A stretch of DNA of 61,720 bases, taken from the NCBI RefSeq assembly GCF_001703635.1, contig NZ_LQZT01000011.1, positions 5,841-67,560 of the forward strand. Direction: 5' to 3'. The DNA is from Parahoeflea olei (GTDB taxonomy: Bacteria; Pseudomonadota; Alphaproteobacteria; Rhizobiales; Rhizobiaceae). A program made the translations under genes and the position numbers. Shown here piece by piece: positions 17,757 through 26,183 of this stretch; within the stretch, counting starts at the first letter, position 1; each line of letters starts with the position of its first letter. The notes below the pieces were generated by a model. It did no database searches. It was given only the letters and a program-made list of their open reading frames with translations, and was not told where the DNA came from.

Positions 17757-19373
17757 ATGAGCCAGATCATCAACCCCATTCTGCCGGGCTTCAATCCGGA
17801 CCCCTCCATCTGCCGGGTCGGGAGCGATTACTATATCGCCACCTCCACCTTCGAATGGTACCCCGGCGTGCAACTGCACCACTCCACCGATCTCGTCAAC
17901 TGGCGGCTCGTGTGCCGGCCGCTGACGCGGGCCAGCCAGCTCGACATGCGCGGCAATCCCGATTCCTGCGGCATCTGGGCGCCGTGCCTGTCTCATGCCG
18001 ACGGGCTGTTCTGGCTGGTCTATACCGACGTCAAGCGGCTCGACGGCAATTTCAAGGACGCCCACAACTACATCGTCACCGCGCCCGACATCACCGGACC
18101 CTGGTCCGATCCGGTCCATGTCAACTCCTCGGGCTTCGATCCGTCGCTGTTTCACGACGAGGACGGGCGCAAATGGTTCTTGAACATGGTCTGGAACCAC
18201 CGCACGGACTCGATCGGCGGGCAGCCGAAACATCCGGCATTCGCGGGCATCCTGGCGCAGGAATATGACGCCAAGGCCGGCAGGCTGATCGGCGAGGCGA
18301 AAAACATCTTTGCCGGCAGCCCCCACGGGCTGGTCGAGGGTCCGCATCTCTTCAGGCGCGACGGCTGGTACTACATGACTGTCGCCGAGGGCGGCACCGG
18401 CTACGATCACGCCGTCACCATGGCGCGTTCGCGGGCTTTGACCGGCCCCTACGAGCTGCATCCCGACACCTTCCTGATGACCTCCAAGGACGCGCCGGAG
18501 ACGCCGCTGCAGCGCGCGGGGCACGGCCAGATCGTCGAGACCCCGGATGGTGCGGTCTACCACACGCATCTGTGCTCGCGGCCTCTGCCGGGCACCCGCC
18601 GTTCCCCGCTCGGCCGCGAGACCGGGCTCCAGAAATGCGTCTGGGGCGAGGATGGCTGGCTGCGGCTGGCCGAGGGCGGGCTGGTGCCGGCCGTCGAGGT
18701 CGAAGCGCCCGATCCGCAAACCCGGAAGCTGCCCGTGGAGCCGGTGCATCGCGTGTTCGACGGCGACCGGCTGCCCGACGAGTTCCAGTGGCTCAGGACG
18801 CCGTTTCCGGAGCGGATCTTCTCGCTGACCGGCTCGGCGCTGCGGCTGCACGCGCGCGAATCGATCGGCAGCTGGTTCGAGCAGGCGCTGGTGGCGCGGC
18901 GCCAGGAACAATGGGCCTTCCGCGCCGAAACCACGCTCGATTTCGCGCCGCGGAGCCACCAGCAGGCCGCCGGGCTCACGCATTACTACAACCGCTCGAA
19001 ATTCCATTATCTGGCGGTGACCTGGCACGAGACGCTGGGTCGGGTGCTGACCATCCTGAGCTGCCCCGGCGACTGGCCGCATGGCAAGCTCGACTTTCCG
19101 CTCGAGGCGCCGGTCAAGCTTCCGGACGAGGGGACGGTGGACCTCGCCGCCGAGGTGGACGGTGCCGAGCTGCAATTCTCCTGGCGGCTCGCCGGCGACG
19201 AGTGGCAGACGGTCGGGCCGGTGCTCGACGCCAGCGTGATCTCCGACGAGGGCGGGCGCGGGGAGCATGCCTCCTTCACCGGCGCCTTCATCGGCATGGC
19301 GGCCTTCGACACCTCAGGCAGCGCGATTGCCGCGGATTTCGGCCGTTTCTCCTATGTTCCCATGGGCGAGTGA
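17757..19373 (+). CDS. Glycoside hydrolase family 43 beta-xylosidase
   Basis: A 538-residue enzyme with the length and two-domain layout of GH43 beta-xylosidases (five-bladed propeller followed by a beta-sandwich from ~residue 330). The catalytic triad is recognisable: Asp15 in F-N-P-D-P-S-I (base), Asp in S-G-F-D-P-S-L-F (pKa modulator) and Glu in L-V-E-G-P-H-L-F (acid). There is no signal peptide, so it acts inside the cell on imported oligosaccharides, releasing xylose or arabinose. The ATG at 17757 follows a strong AGGAGG. It is the terminal gene of the ABC/dehydrogenase operon, 78 bp after the aldo/keto reductase, and is the best clue to the operon's substrate. Confidence 0.93.
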   Translation: MSQIINPILPGFNPDPSICRVGSDYYIATSTFEWYPGVQLHHSTDLVNWRLVCRPLTRASQLDMRGNPDSCGIWAPCLSHADGLFWLVYTDVKRLDGNFKDAHNYIVTAPDITGPWSDPVHVNSSGFDPSLFHDEDGRKWFLNMVWNHRTDSIGGQPKHPAFAGILAQEYDAKAGRLIGEAKNIFAGSPHGLVEGPHLFRRDGWYYMTVAEGGTGYDHAVTMARSRALTGPYELHPDTFLMTSKDAPETPLQRAGHGQIVETPDGAVYHTHLCSRPLPGTRRSPLGRETGLQKCVWGEDGWLRLAEGGLVPAVEVEAPDPQTRKLPVEPVHRVFDGDRLPDEFQWLRTPFPERIFSLTGSALRLHARESIGSWFEQALVARRQEQWAFRAETTLDFAPRSHQQAAGLTHYYNRSKFHYLAVTWHETLGRVLTILSCPGDWPHGKLDFPLEAPVKLPDEGTVDLAAEVDGAELQFSWRLAGDEWQTVGPVLDASVISDEGGRGEHASFTGAFIGMAAFDTSGSAIAADFGRFSYVPMGE

Positions 19374-19460
19374 TGCGCAGTGCGCTGTGCCGTCACGGGA
19401 TAGGCCGCGGCGCGGTCGAGGAGGTGGGCTCTGCGGGCCGCCGGATCGAGGCGCAAGCGC

Positions 19461-19673
19461 CTACCAGTGCGGCGGCCGCTGGTTGGCTGCCGGGCCTTCG
19501 CTCGTATCCTCGAATTCCTCGAGCCGTTCACTGAGCCGTGCCAGCTCGCCGCGCAGCTTTTCCGCCTGCTTCCAGCCCTCGGTCAGCTGCCGCGACAGAT
19601 CCTCGATCGCGGCCTGCTGGTGGGCCACCAGTTCCTCAAGCCGCACCAGGCGGGCCTCGTCCTCTTCGTTCAT
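19461..19673 (-). CDS. slyX: SlyX family protein
   Basis: A 70-residue protein, predicted to be one long amphipathic coiled coil (residues ~5-55, rich in Glu, Leu, Arg) and ending in the SlyX hallmark P-P-H-W. Its start overlaps the stop of the thioesterase gene by 4 bp (ATGA). SlyX proteins are small cytoplasmic proteins of unknown function, originally linked genetically to SlyD in Escherichia coli. Confidence 0.9.
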   Translation of the reverse strand: MNEEDEARLVRLEELVAHQQAAIEDLSRQLTEGWKQAEKLRGELARLSERLEEFEDTSEGPAANQRPPHW

Positions 19674-20104
19674 CGGCTGAGCTCCCCGAGTTTGCGGCGC
19701 CAGTCTTCGGGCAGGCTTCTGGGCCGCCGGGTGGCGCGGTCGACATAGACATGGACGAACCGGCCATCGGCAAACGCGGTGTCCTCATCGTTGCGGAACA
19801 GCGCGATCGCATAGGTGACGCTCGAGCCGCCGATCCGCTCCACCGCAAGCCCTGCCGCGATCCTGTCGGGGAACATCGCCTCCGCGTGGTAGCGGCAGCC
19901 GGTCTCGACCACCAGGCCGATCGTCCCCCCGTTCAGCGGATCGAGCAGTCCGGCCTCGATCAGCCATTGATTGATCGCCGTGTCGAACAGCTGGTAGTGC
20001 ACGACATTGTTCATGTGGCCATAGAGATCGTTGTCCGCCCAGCGGGTCTGAAGCGGCAGGAACGCCTTGAAAGCGGCGCGCAGGGGAGGTGGCGTGCGTG
20101 TCAT
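19670..20104 (-). CDS. Hotdog-fold acyl-CoA thioesterase (4HBT/FadM type)
   Basis: A 144-residue single hotdog-domain protein. The active-site segment Q-T-R-W-A-D-N-D-L-Y-G-H-M-N-N carries the conserved Asp and the helix that follows it, as in 4-hydroxybenzoyl-CoA thioesterase and FadM/YbgC. The ATG at 20104 places this motif near residue 20, which is usual; the in-frame TTG further upstream gives 12 unsupported residues. It is co-transcribed with slyX. It probably hydrolyses medium or long acyl-CoA; substrate unknown. Confidence 0.9.
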   Translation of the reverse strand: MTRTPPPLRAAFKAFLPLQTRWADNDLYGHMNNVVHYQLFDTAINQWLIEAGLLDPLNGGTIGLVVETGCRYHAEAMFPDRIAAGLAVERIGGSSVTYAIALFRNDEDTAFADGRFVHVYVDRATRRPRSLPEDWRRKLGELSR

Positions 20105-20328
20105 CGCCGCGGTTTCACCATGCCGCAAGCCCCTTGGCAAGTCCTTGGCAGGCGCTGAGCCCGGCTGCGGTGGCGGGTTTCAACCGCGGCGCGGGAACAC
20201 TTTGCCGATTGTGCAGGTTGCCAAATGATTCTGGACTTTGCTTGAAGAACTGTCGAGACTAAGCGATGCGCTGCGACAGCGGCTGCGAGTGAAGCGGCGC
20301 GCCAGACCCGCGAAACCGACGAGGGGAC

Positions 20329-21864
20329 ATGACAGATATTGCCATCGAACTCAGGGGGATCGACAAGAAATTCGGTCTCGTCCACGCCAACAAGGACATC
20401 GATCTGCGCGTGCGCAAGGGCAGCATTCATGGCATCATCGGTGAAAACGGCGCCGGCAAATCGACGCTGATGTCGATTCTTTACGGCTTCTACCAGGCCG
20501 ATGACGGCGAGATCTTCGTCGACGGCCGCAAGGCCGACATCAAGGACCCCAACGCCGCCATCGCGGCGGGCATCGGCATGGTGCACCAGCATTTCATGCT
20601 GGTGGAAAACTTCACCGTGCTCGAAAACGTCATGCTCGGCGCCGAAGACAGCCAGATCCTGACTTCCGGGATCAGCCGGGCGCGGCAGGAGTTGAAGCGC
20701 CTCGAACACGAATACGAGCTGGAAGTCGACCCCGACGCCATCATCGAGGAGCTGCCGGTCGGCCTGCAGCAGCGCGTCGAAATCCTCAAGGCGCTCTATC
20801 GCGGCGCCGAGATCCTGATCCTCGACGAGCCGACCGGCGTGCTGACGCCGGCGGAGGCCGACCATCTGTTCCGGATCCTCAAACAGCTCAAGGATCAGGG
20901 CAAGACCATCCTGCTGATCACCCACAAGCTGCGCGAGATCATGGCGATCACCGACGAGGTCTCGGTGATGCGGCGCGGCGAAATGGTGGCGACGCGCAAG
21001 ACGGCCGAAACCTCGGTCGAGGAACTGGCCGAGCTGATGGTCGGCCGCCGCGTGCTGCTGCATGTGGAGAAGGGGCCTGCCTTGCCCGGCGAGGTGCTCC
21101 TGTCGGTCGAAAACCTGACCGTGCGCGACAGTCGCGGCTGCGACATGGTCAAGGATGTTTCCTTCGAGGTGCGCGCCGGCGAGATCGTCGGCATCGCCGG
21201 CGTTGCCGGCAACGGCCAGTCCGAGCTTCTGCAGGCCGTCTCCGGCATCCGCCGCGCGGTCAACGGCCGCGTGCTGCTCAAGGGCGAGCCCATCCACGTG
21301 ACCGGCAAGGCCGATCCGTCGGAGCTGCGCCACCGCGGGCTCGCGCATGTGCCCGAAGACCGCCAGCACATGGGGCTGGTTTTGAGTTTCGACGAAAGCG
21401 AGAACTCGATCCTCGGCTACCACGACGATCCGCGGTATCTCAACGGCGCCTTTCTCGACATCGACGCGATCCGCGCCGATGCGGCCGAGAAGATCGAGAA
21501 ATACGATATCCGCCCGCCCAATCCGCGATTGAAGACCGCGAATTTCTCTGGCGGCAACCAGCAGAAGATCGTGCTCGCACGCGAGATGGAGCGCGATCCG
21601 CAGGTGCTGATCATCGGCCAGCCGACGCGCGGCGTCGATGTCGGCGCAATCGAGTTCATTCACAAGCGCATCATCGAGATGCGTGACGCCGGCAAGGCGG
21701 TGCTCCTGGTCTCGGTCGAGCTCGACGAGATCCGCTCGCTCTCCGACCGGGTGCTGGTGATGTTCGATGGCCGCATTGTCGGCGAACGCGCGCCCGACAC
21801 CGGCGAAGGCGAACTCGGCCTCCTGATGGCCGGTGTCGAAAATTCCAGGGAGGCGGCCGAATGA
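20329..21864 (+). CDS. Nucleoside ABC transporter ATP-binding protein (BMP-type)
   Basis: A 511-residue protein with two fused ATPase domains. Domain 1 has a full Walker A (G-E-N-G-A-G-K-S-T, ~residues 42-50), a V-G-L-Q-Q-R signature and L-D-E-P-T-G-V-L-T-P. Domain 2 has a degenerate Walker A (G-V-A-G-N-G-Q-S-E) but a good F-S-G-G-N-Q-Q-K signature, the pattern of CUT2 and nucleoside (YufO/RnsB-like) ATPases. GAGGGG precedes the ATG. It is coupled by ATGA to the first permease and leads a salvage operon, which supports nucleosides as substrate. No BMP-family binding protein gene lies upstream or anywhere in the window. Confidence 0.93.
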   Translation: MTDIAIELRGIDKKFGLVHANKDIDLRVRKGSIHGIIGENGAGKSTLMSILYGFYQADDGEIFVDGRKADIKDPNAAIAAGIGMVHQHFMLVENFTVLENVMLGAEDSQILTSGISRARQELKRLEHEYELEVDPDAIIEELPVGLQQRVEILKALYRGAEILILDEPTGVLTPAEADHLFRILKQLKDQGKTILLITHKLREIMAITDEVSVMRRGEMVATRKTAETSVEELAELMVGRRVLLHVEKGPALPGEVLLSVENLTVRDSRGCDMVKDVSFEVRAGEIVGIAGVAGNGQSELLQAVSGIRRAVNGRVLLKGEPIHVTGKADPSELRHRGLAHVPEDRQHMGLVLSFDESENSILGYHDDPRYLNGAFLDIDAIRADAAEKIEKYDIRPPNPRLKTANFSGGNQQKIVLAREMERDPQVLIIGQPTRGVDVGAIEFIHKRIIEMRDAGKAVLLVSVELDEIRSLSDRVLVMFDGRIVGERAPDTGEGELGLLMAGVENSREAAE

Positions 21865-22994
21865 GCGTGCCCTATGCAAAACTGCCCGCCTGGGTGGACT
21901 ACGGGCTGATTCCGCTGATCAATCTCGCCGTCGCTTTCCTGGTGGCGGGCCTGGTGGTGCTCGCCGTCGGCGAAAGCCCGCTCAGGGCCGCGAGCCTCCT
22001 GATCGAGGGCGCCTTCGGCTATGGCGAGGGCATCGGCTTCACGCTCTACTACGCCACCAATTTCATCTTCACCGGGCTTGCCGTGGCGGTCGCCTTCCAT
22101 TGCGGCCTGTTCAACATCGGCGGCGAAGGCCAGGCCTATGTCGCAGGTCTCGGCGTGGCGCTGCCCTGCCTGTGGTTCGATGCCTACCTGCCCTGGTACG
22201 TGATCTTCCCGATCGCGATCCTGGGGTCGGCCATGGTGGGGGCGGCCTGGGCGCTGATTCCGGGCTGGCTGCAGGCCAGGCGCGGCAGCCATGTGGTGAT
22301 CACCACCATCATGTTCAATTTCATCGCCTCGAGCCTGATGGTCTATGTGCTGGTCGATGTGCTGAAACCCGCGGGCTCGATGGCGCCGCAGACCCGCACC
22401 TTCGCGGAAAACGGACAGCTGCCGCGGCTCGACTGGCTGATGTCCTGGTTTGGCCTCGACATCGGCGGCGCGCCGTTCAACCTGTCGTTCCTGCTCGCAC
22501 TCGTTGCGGCATTCCTGGTCTGGGTGCTGATCTGGCGCACGAAGCTCGGCTACGAGATCCGCACCATGGGCTTCAGCCCCAAGGCGGCGCGCTATGCCGG
22601 CGTGTCCGAAAGCCGCATCATCATCATCACCATGATGCTCTCGGGCGCGCTTGCCGGCATGATGGCGCTCAATCCGATCATGGGCGACCAGCATTCGATG
22701 CAGCTCGATTTCGTCGGCGGCGCGGGCTTTGTCGGCATCGCGGTTGCGCTGATGGGGCGCTCGCATCCGGTCGGCATCGTGCCCGCCGGGATCCTGTTCG
22801 GCATGCTCTACCAGGGCGGCGCCGAGATCTCCTTCGAGATGCCGCAGATCTCGCGCGACATGATCACCATCATCCAGGGTCTCGTGATCCTGTTCGCGGG
22901 CGCGCTCGAAAACATGTTCCGCCCGGCGATCACCGCCTTCTTCGCAACCATGACCACGGCGCGCGCGGGCAAGACCCTGCCGGCGGGAGAGTAA
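21861..22994 (+). CDS. Nucleoside ABC transporter permease 1
   Basis: A 377-residue inner-membrane permease of the BPD_transp_2 family (YufP/RnsC-like) with roughly ten hydrophobic segments. The F-N-I-G-G-E-G-Q-A-Y segment near residue 88 is conserved in this family, as is M-G-F-S-P-K-A-A-R-Y-A-G-V in the cytoplasmic coupling loop near 235. It overlaps the ATPase stop by 4 bp and is followed after 3 bp by the second permease. Confidence 0.94.
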   Translation: MSVPYAKLPAWVDYGLIPLINLAVAFLVAGLVVLAVGESPLRAASLLIEGAFGYGEGIGFTLYYATNFIFTGLAVAVAFHCGLFNIGGEGQAYVAGLGVALPCLWFDAYLPWYVIFPIAILGSAMVGAAWALIPGWLQARRGSHVVITTIMFNFIASSLMVYVLVDVLKPAGSMAPQTRTFAENGQLPRLDWLMSWFGLDIGGAPFNLSFLLALVAAFLVWVLIWRTKLGYEIRTMGFSPKAARYAGVSESRIIIITMMLSGALAGMMALNPIMGDQHSMQLDFVGGAGFVGIAVALMGRSHPVGIVPAGILFGMLYQGGAEISFEMPQISRDMITIIQGLVILFAGALENMFRPAITAFFATMTTARAGKTLPAGE

Positions 22995-22997
22995 GCC

Positions 22998-23969
22998 ATG
23001 GAGTATTTCGACACGCTGATCGTGATCCTGCAATCGACCGTGCGGGTGTCGGTGCCGCTGATTCTCGCGGCCCTGGCGGGGCTCTATTCCGAGCGTTCGG
23101 GGATCTTCGACATCGGGCTCGAGGGCAAGATGCTTGCCGCTGCCTTCGCCGGCGGCGCCGCGGCCGCGGTCACGGGCTCCGCGCTGATCGGCCTCGCCGC
23201 CGCGATCTTCGTCTCGGTGTGCCTGGCGCTGGTGCATGGCTTTGCCTCGATCACCCAGCGCGGCAACCAGATCGTCTCGGGCGTCGCCATCAATTTCATC
23301 GCGCTCGGCGCCACCGTGATTCTCGGCCAGGCCTGGTTCCGCCAGGGCGGCCGGACCCCGCAACTGACGGGCGACGCCCGCTTCACCACGGTCGAACTGC
23401 CCTTTGCCGCCGAAGTCGCCGATGTGCCGATCCTCGGCCCGATCTATTCGAACCTGCTGTCGGGCCATTTCGTGCTCACTTATGTGGCCTTCCTGCTGGT
23501 GCCGTTCACCTGGTGGGTGCTCTACCGCACCCGCTTCGGCTTGCGGCTGCGCGCGGTGGGGGAAAACCCCGGTGCGGTCGACACCGCCGGCATCTCGGTG
23601 CCGTGGCTCAGATACCGGGCGGTGATCTGCTGCGGCATCCTTTGCGGCATCGCCGGGGCCTATCTGTCGATGGCCATGACCGCGGGCTTCGTCAAAGGCA
23701 TGACCGCCGGCAAGGGCTTCATCGCGCTTGCAGCCCTGATCTTCGCCAAGTGGAAGCCCATCAATGTCATGTTCGCCTGCCTGCTGTTCGGCTTTCTCGA
23801 TGCCATGTCGATCCGCATGCAGGGCAATCCCTTGCCGCTGATCGGCGAGGTGCCGGTGCAGTTCATGCAGGCGCTGCCCTATATCCTGACCGTCATCCTG
23901 CTTGCCGGCTTCATCGGCAAGGCCGTGCCGCCGCGTGCCGGTGGCGTCCCCTATGTCAAGGAGCGCTGA
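22998..23969 (+). CDS. Nucleoside ABC transporter permease 2
   Basis: A 323-residue permease of the same family as its upstream neighbour (YufQ/RnsD-like), shorter as expected. The family segments F-D-I-G-L-E-G-K-M-L (near residue 36) and V-G-E-N-P-G-A-V-D-T-A-G-I in the coupling loop (near 190) are present. It forms the channel with permease 1. The cytidine deaminase gene begins 1 bp after its stop. Confidence 0.94.
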   Translation: MEYFDTLIVILQSTVRVSVPLILAALAGLYSERSGIFDIGLEGKMLAAAFAGGAAAAVTGSALIGLAAAIFVSVCLALVHGFASITQRGNQIVSGVAINFIALGATVILGQAWFRQGGRTPQLTGDARFTTVELPFAAEVADVPILGPIYSNLLSGHFVLTYVAFLLVPFTWWVLYRTRFGLRLRAVGENPGAVDTAGISVPWLRYRAVICCGILCGIAGAYLSMAMTAGFVKGMTAGKGFIALAALIFAKWKPINVMFACLLFGFLDAMSIRMQGNPLPLIGEVPVQFMQALPYILTVILLAGFIGKAVPPRAGGVPYVKER

Positions 23970-23970
23970 G

Positions 23971-24363
23971 ATGGCCCAAGACCTGTTCGAAGCCGCGCGC
24001 GAGGCCATGGCGAAGTGCCATGCGCCCTATTCGAAATTTCCGGTGGGTGCCGCGATCCGCGCCGATGACGGCTCGATCCATGCCGGCGCCAATATCGAGG
24101 TGATCTCCTTTCCGGAAGGCTGGTGCGCCGAAACCACTGCCATCAGCCACATGGTGATGGCGGGCCAGGCCCGCATCCGCGAAGTCGCGGTGATCGCCGA
24201 GAAGCTCGACCTGTGCACTCCCTGCGGCGGCTGCCGCCAGCGGCTCGCGGAATTTTCCGCGCCCGACACGCTGGTGCATCTGTGCGACGCCGAGGGCGTG
24301 AAAAAGACGCTGCGGATGGACGAGCTCCTGCCCTATGCCTTCGAGACGGAGGTGATCGGATGA
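23971..24363 (+). CDS. cdd: Cytidine deaminase
   Basis: A 130-residue tetrameric-class cytidine deaminase converting (deoxy)cytidine to (deoxy)uridine and ammonia. The zinc site is intact: W-C-A-E-T (Cys and catalytic Glu, residues ~51-55) and P-C-G-G-C-R-Q (two Cys, ~85-91). Y-S-K-F-P-V-G-A-A near the start is the substrate-binding signature. It is in the middle of the uptake/salvage operon, 1 bp after a permease and overlapping the next gene by 4 bp. Confidence 0.95.
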   Translation: MAQDLFEAAREAMAKCHAPYSKFPVGAAIRADDGSIHAGANIEVISFPEGWCAETTAISHMVMAGQARIREVAVIAEKLDLCTPCGGCRQRLAEFSAPDTLVHLCDAEGVKKTLRMDELLPYAFETEVIG

Positions 24364-25157
24364 GCACCGTCACCGATGTGCTGATCGACCGTTTGCGCGG
24401 CCGCATGCCGCGGCTTGCGATCGTGCTCGGCTCGGGCCTCGGCGGCCTGGTCGACACCATCGACGATCCGGTCCGGATCGCCTATGCCGACCTGCCCGGT
24501 TTCCCCGAAAGCGGGGTCTCGGGTCATGCCGGAGAAGTCGTGGCCGGCCATGTCGGCTCCACCCCGGTGATGATGCTCTCGGGCCGGGTCCACTATTACG
24601 AACACGGCAAGGCGGACGCGATGCGCGTGCCGCTCGAAGCACTCCAGGGGATCGGCGTCACCCATCTGATCCTCACCAATTCCGCGGGCTCGCTGCGCGA
24701 GGCCATGCCGCCGGGCTCGGTGATGCGCATCACCGACCATATCAATTTCGCCGGCGCCAATCCGCTGTTCGGTGAGCCGAGCGACCGGCGTTTCGTCGGC
24801 ATGACCAATGCCTATGACCCGGATCTCTCCGCCCGGCTCACCGCGGCCGCGGAGGCAACCGGCACAGACCTGCATGAAGGCGTCTATATGTGGTTTTCGG
24901 GACCCAGTTTCGAAACGCCTGCGGAAATCCGCATGGCACGCACGCTCGGCGCCGACGCGGTCGGCATGTCGACGGTGCCCGAGGTGATCCTCGCCCGCTT
25001 CCTCGGCCTCAAGGTGGCGGCGGCCTCCGTGATCACCAATTTCGCGGCGGGCATGACCGGCGGCGAGTTGAGCCACCAGGAGACCAAGGACATGGCGCCG
25101 GTGGGCGGCAAGCGGCTTGCGGCCCTTCTCAACCGCATGATCGGAGACATGGCATGA
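24360..25157 (+). CDS. Purine nucleoside phosphorylase (trimeric, PNP family 2)
   Basis: A 265-residue phosphorylase that splits purine (deoxy)nucleosides with phosphate into base and (deoxy)ribose-1-phosphate. Seen: phosphate loop L-G-S-G-L-G-G-L (residues ~22-29), G-H-A-G-E-V-V-A-G, the R-x-H-Y-Y-E phosphate site, and S-G-P-S-F-E-T-P-A-E with M-S-T-V-P-E. These identify the trimeric class (PunA/XapA/human PNP) rather than hexameric DeoD. It overlaps cdd by 4 bp and the deoC start by 4 bp, so expression is tightly coupled. Confidence 0.95.
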   Translation: MSTVTDVLIDRLRGRMPRLAIVLGSGLGGLVDTIDDPVRIAYADLPGFPESGVSGHAGEVVAGHVGSTPVMMLSGRVHYYEHGKADAMRVPLEALQGIGVTHLILTNSAGSLREAMPPGSVMRITDHINFAGANPLFGEPSDRRFVGMTNAYDPDLSARLTAAAEATGTDLHEGVYMWFSGPSFETPAEIRMARTLGADAVGMSTVPEVILARFLGLKVAAASVITNFAAGMTGGELSHQETKDMAPVGGKRLAALLNRMIGDMA

Positions 25158-26173
25158 GCATGAACACACTGCAGGCAGGCGTCCATCCGGCGACCGGGTC
25201 CGACCTCGTGGCGCTTCACCCTGCCCGCGCCCGCAATGCCGGTACCGATTTCCTGCCCGCCCTGTTCGAGAACATGACGGTCAACCTGTCGGCGACCGAA
25301 CGGCGTATCGCCTCGCTCGCCGGCCGGCGCACGGTCAAGAAGGACTGGCAGGCCGCCTGGCTGATCCGCGCGATCGAATGCATCGACCTGACCACGCTTG
25401 CGGGCGACGACACGCCCGGCAAGGTCGAGCGGCTCTGCGCCAAGGCCCGCAATCCGCTGCGTGCCGATCTGGTCGAGGCGCTCGGGCTCTCGGGCTACGG
25501 TCTCAAGACCGGGGCGGTCTGCGTCTACCCGATGATGGTGGGGACGGCCGTCAAGGCGCTCGAAGATTCGGGCATCCCGGTGGCCTCGGTCGCGACCGGA
25601 TTTCCCGCAGGCCTGACGCCGATGCAGCAGCGGCTTGACGAAATCGCCTATGCGGTCGGCGAAGGCGCGCACGAGATCGACATCGTGATTTCGCGCCGGC
25701 ATGTGCTCACGGGCAACTGGGAAGCGCTCTACGACGAGGTCCGGGCGATGCGCGAGGCCTGCGGCGAAGCGCATATGAAGGCGATCCTTGCCACGGGCGA
25801 ATTGAAGACGCTCTCGAATGTCTACAAGGCCTCGATGGTGTCGATGATGGCCGGTGCCGATTTCGTCAAGACCTCGACCGGCATGGAAGCGGTCAACGCC
25901 ACGCTGCCGGTCAGCCTCGTGATGGTGCGCTCGGTGCGCGACTATCTCGACTTCACCGGCCAGGTCTGCGGCTTCAAGCCCGCCGGCGGCATCCGCACCG
26001 CCAAGGATGCGATCGCCTGGCTGGTGCTGATGAAGGAGGAGCTTGGCGGCGCCTGGCTGAAGCCGGACCTGTTCCGCTTCGGCGCGAGTTCGCTTCTGGG
26101 CGATATCGAACGTCAGATCGAGCATTATGTGACCGGCCGCTATTCGTCGTCCGACCGTCACGGCATGGCGTGA
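25154..26173 (+). CDS. deoC: Deoxyribose-phosphate aldolase
   Basis: A 339-residue class I aldolase cleaving 2-deoxyribose-5-phosphate to acetaldehyde and glyceraldehyde-3-phosphate. The Schiff-base lysine is in A-D-F-V-K-T-S-T-G, the second lysine in G-F-K-P-A-G-G-I-R, and the acid/base Asp in I-D-L-T-T-L. It is longer than E. coli DeoC (about 259 residues) because of an ~80-residue N-terminal extension, which is seen in the eukaryote-like and rhizobial subfamily. The acetaldehyde released is probably handled by the dehydrogenase gene that follows after 10 bp. Confidence 0.95.
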   Translation: MSMNTLQAGVHPATGSDLVALHPARARNAGTDFLPALFENMTVNLSATERRIASLAGRRTVKKDWQAAWLIRAIECIDLTTLAGDDTPGKVERLCAKARNPLRADLVEALGLSGYGLKTGAVCVYPMMVGTAVKALEDSGIPVASVATGFPAGLTPMQQRLDEIAYAVGEGAHEIDIVISRRHVLTGNWEALYDEVRAMREACGEAHMKAILATGELKTLSNVYKASMVSMMAGADFVKTSTGMEAVNATLPVSLVMVRSVRDYLDFTGQVCGFKPAGGIRTAKDAIAWLVLMKEELGGAWLKPDLFRFGASSLLGDIERQIEHYVTGRYSSSDRHGMA

Positions 26174-26183
26174 GGAGCGCTCC

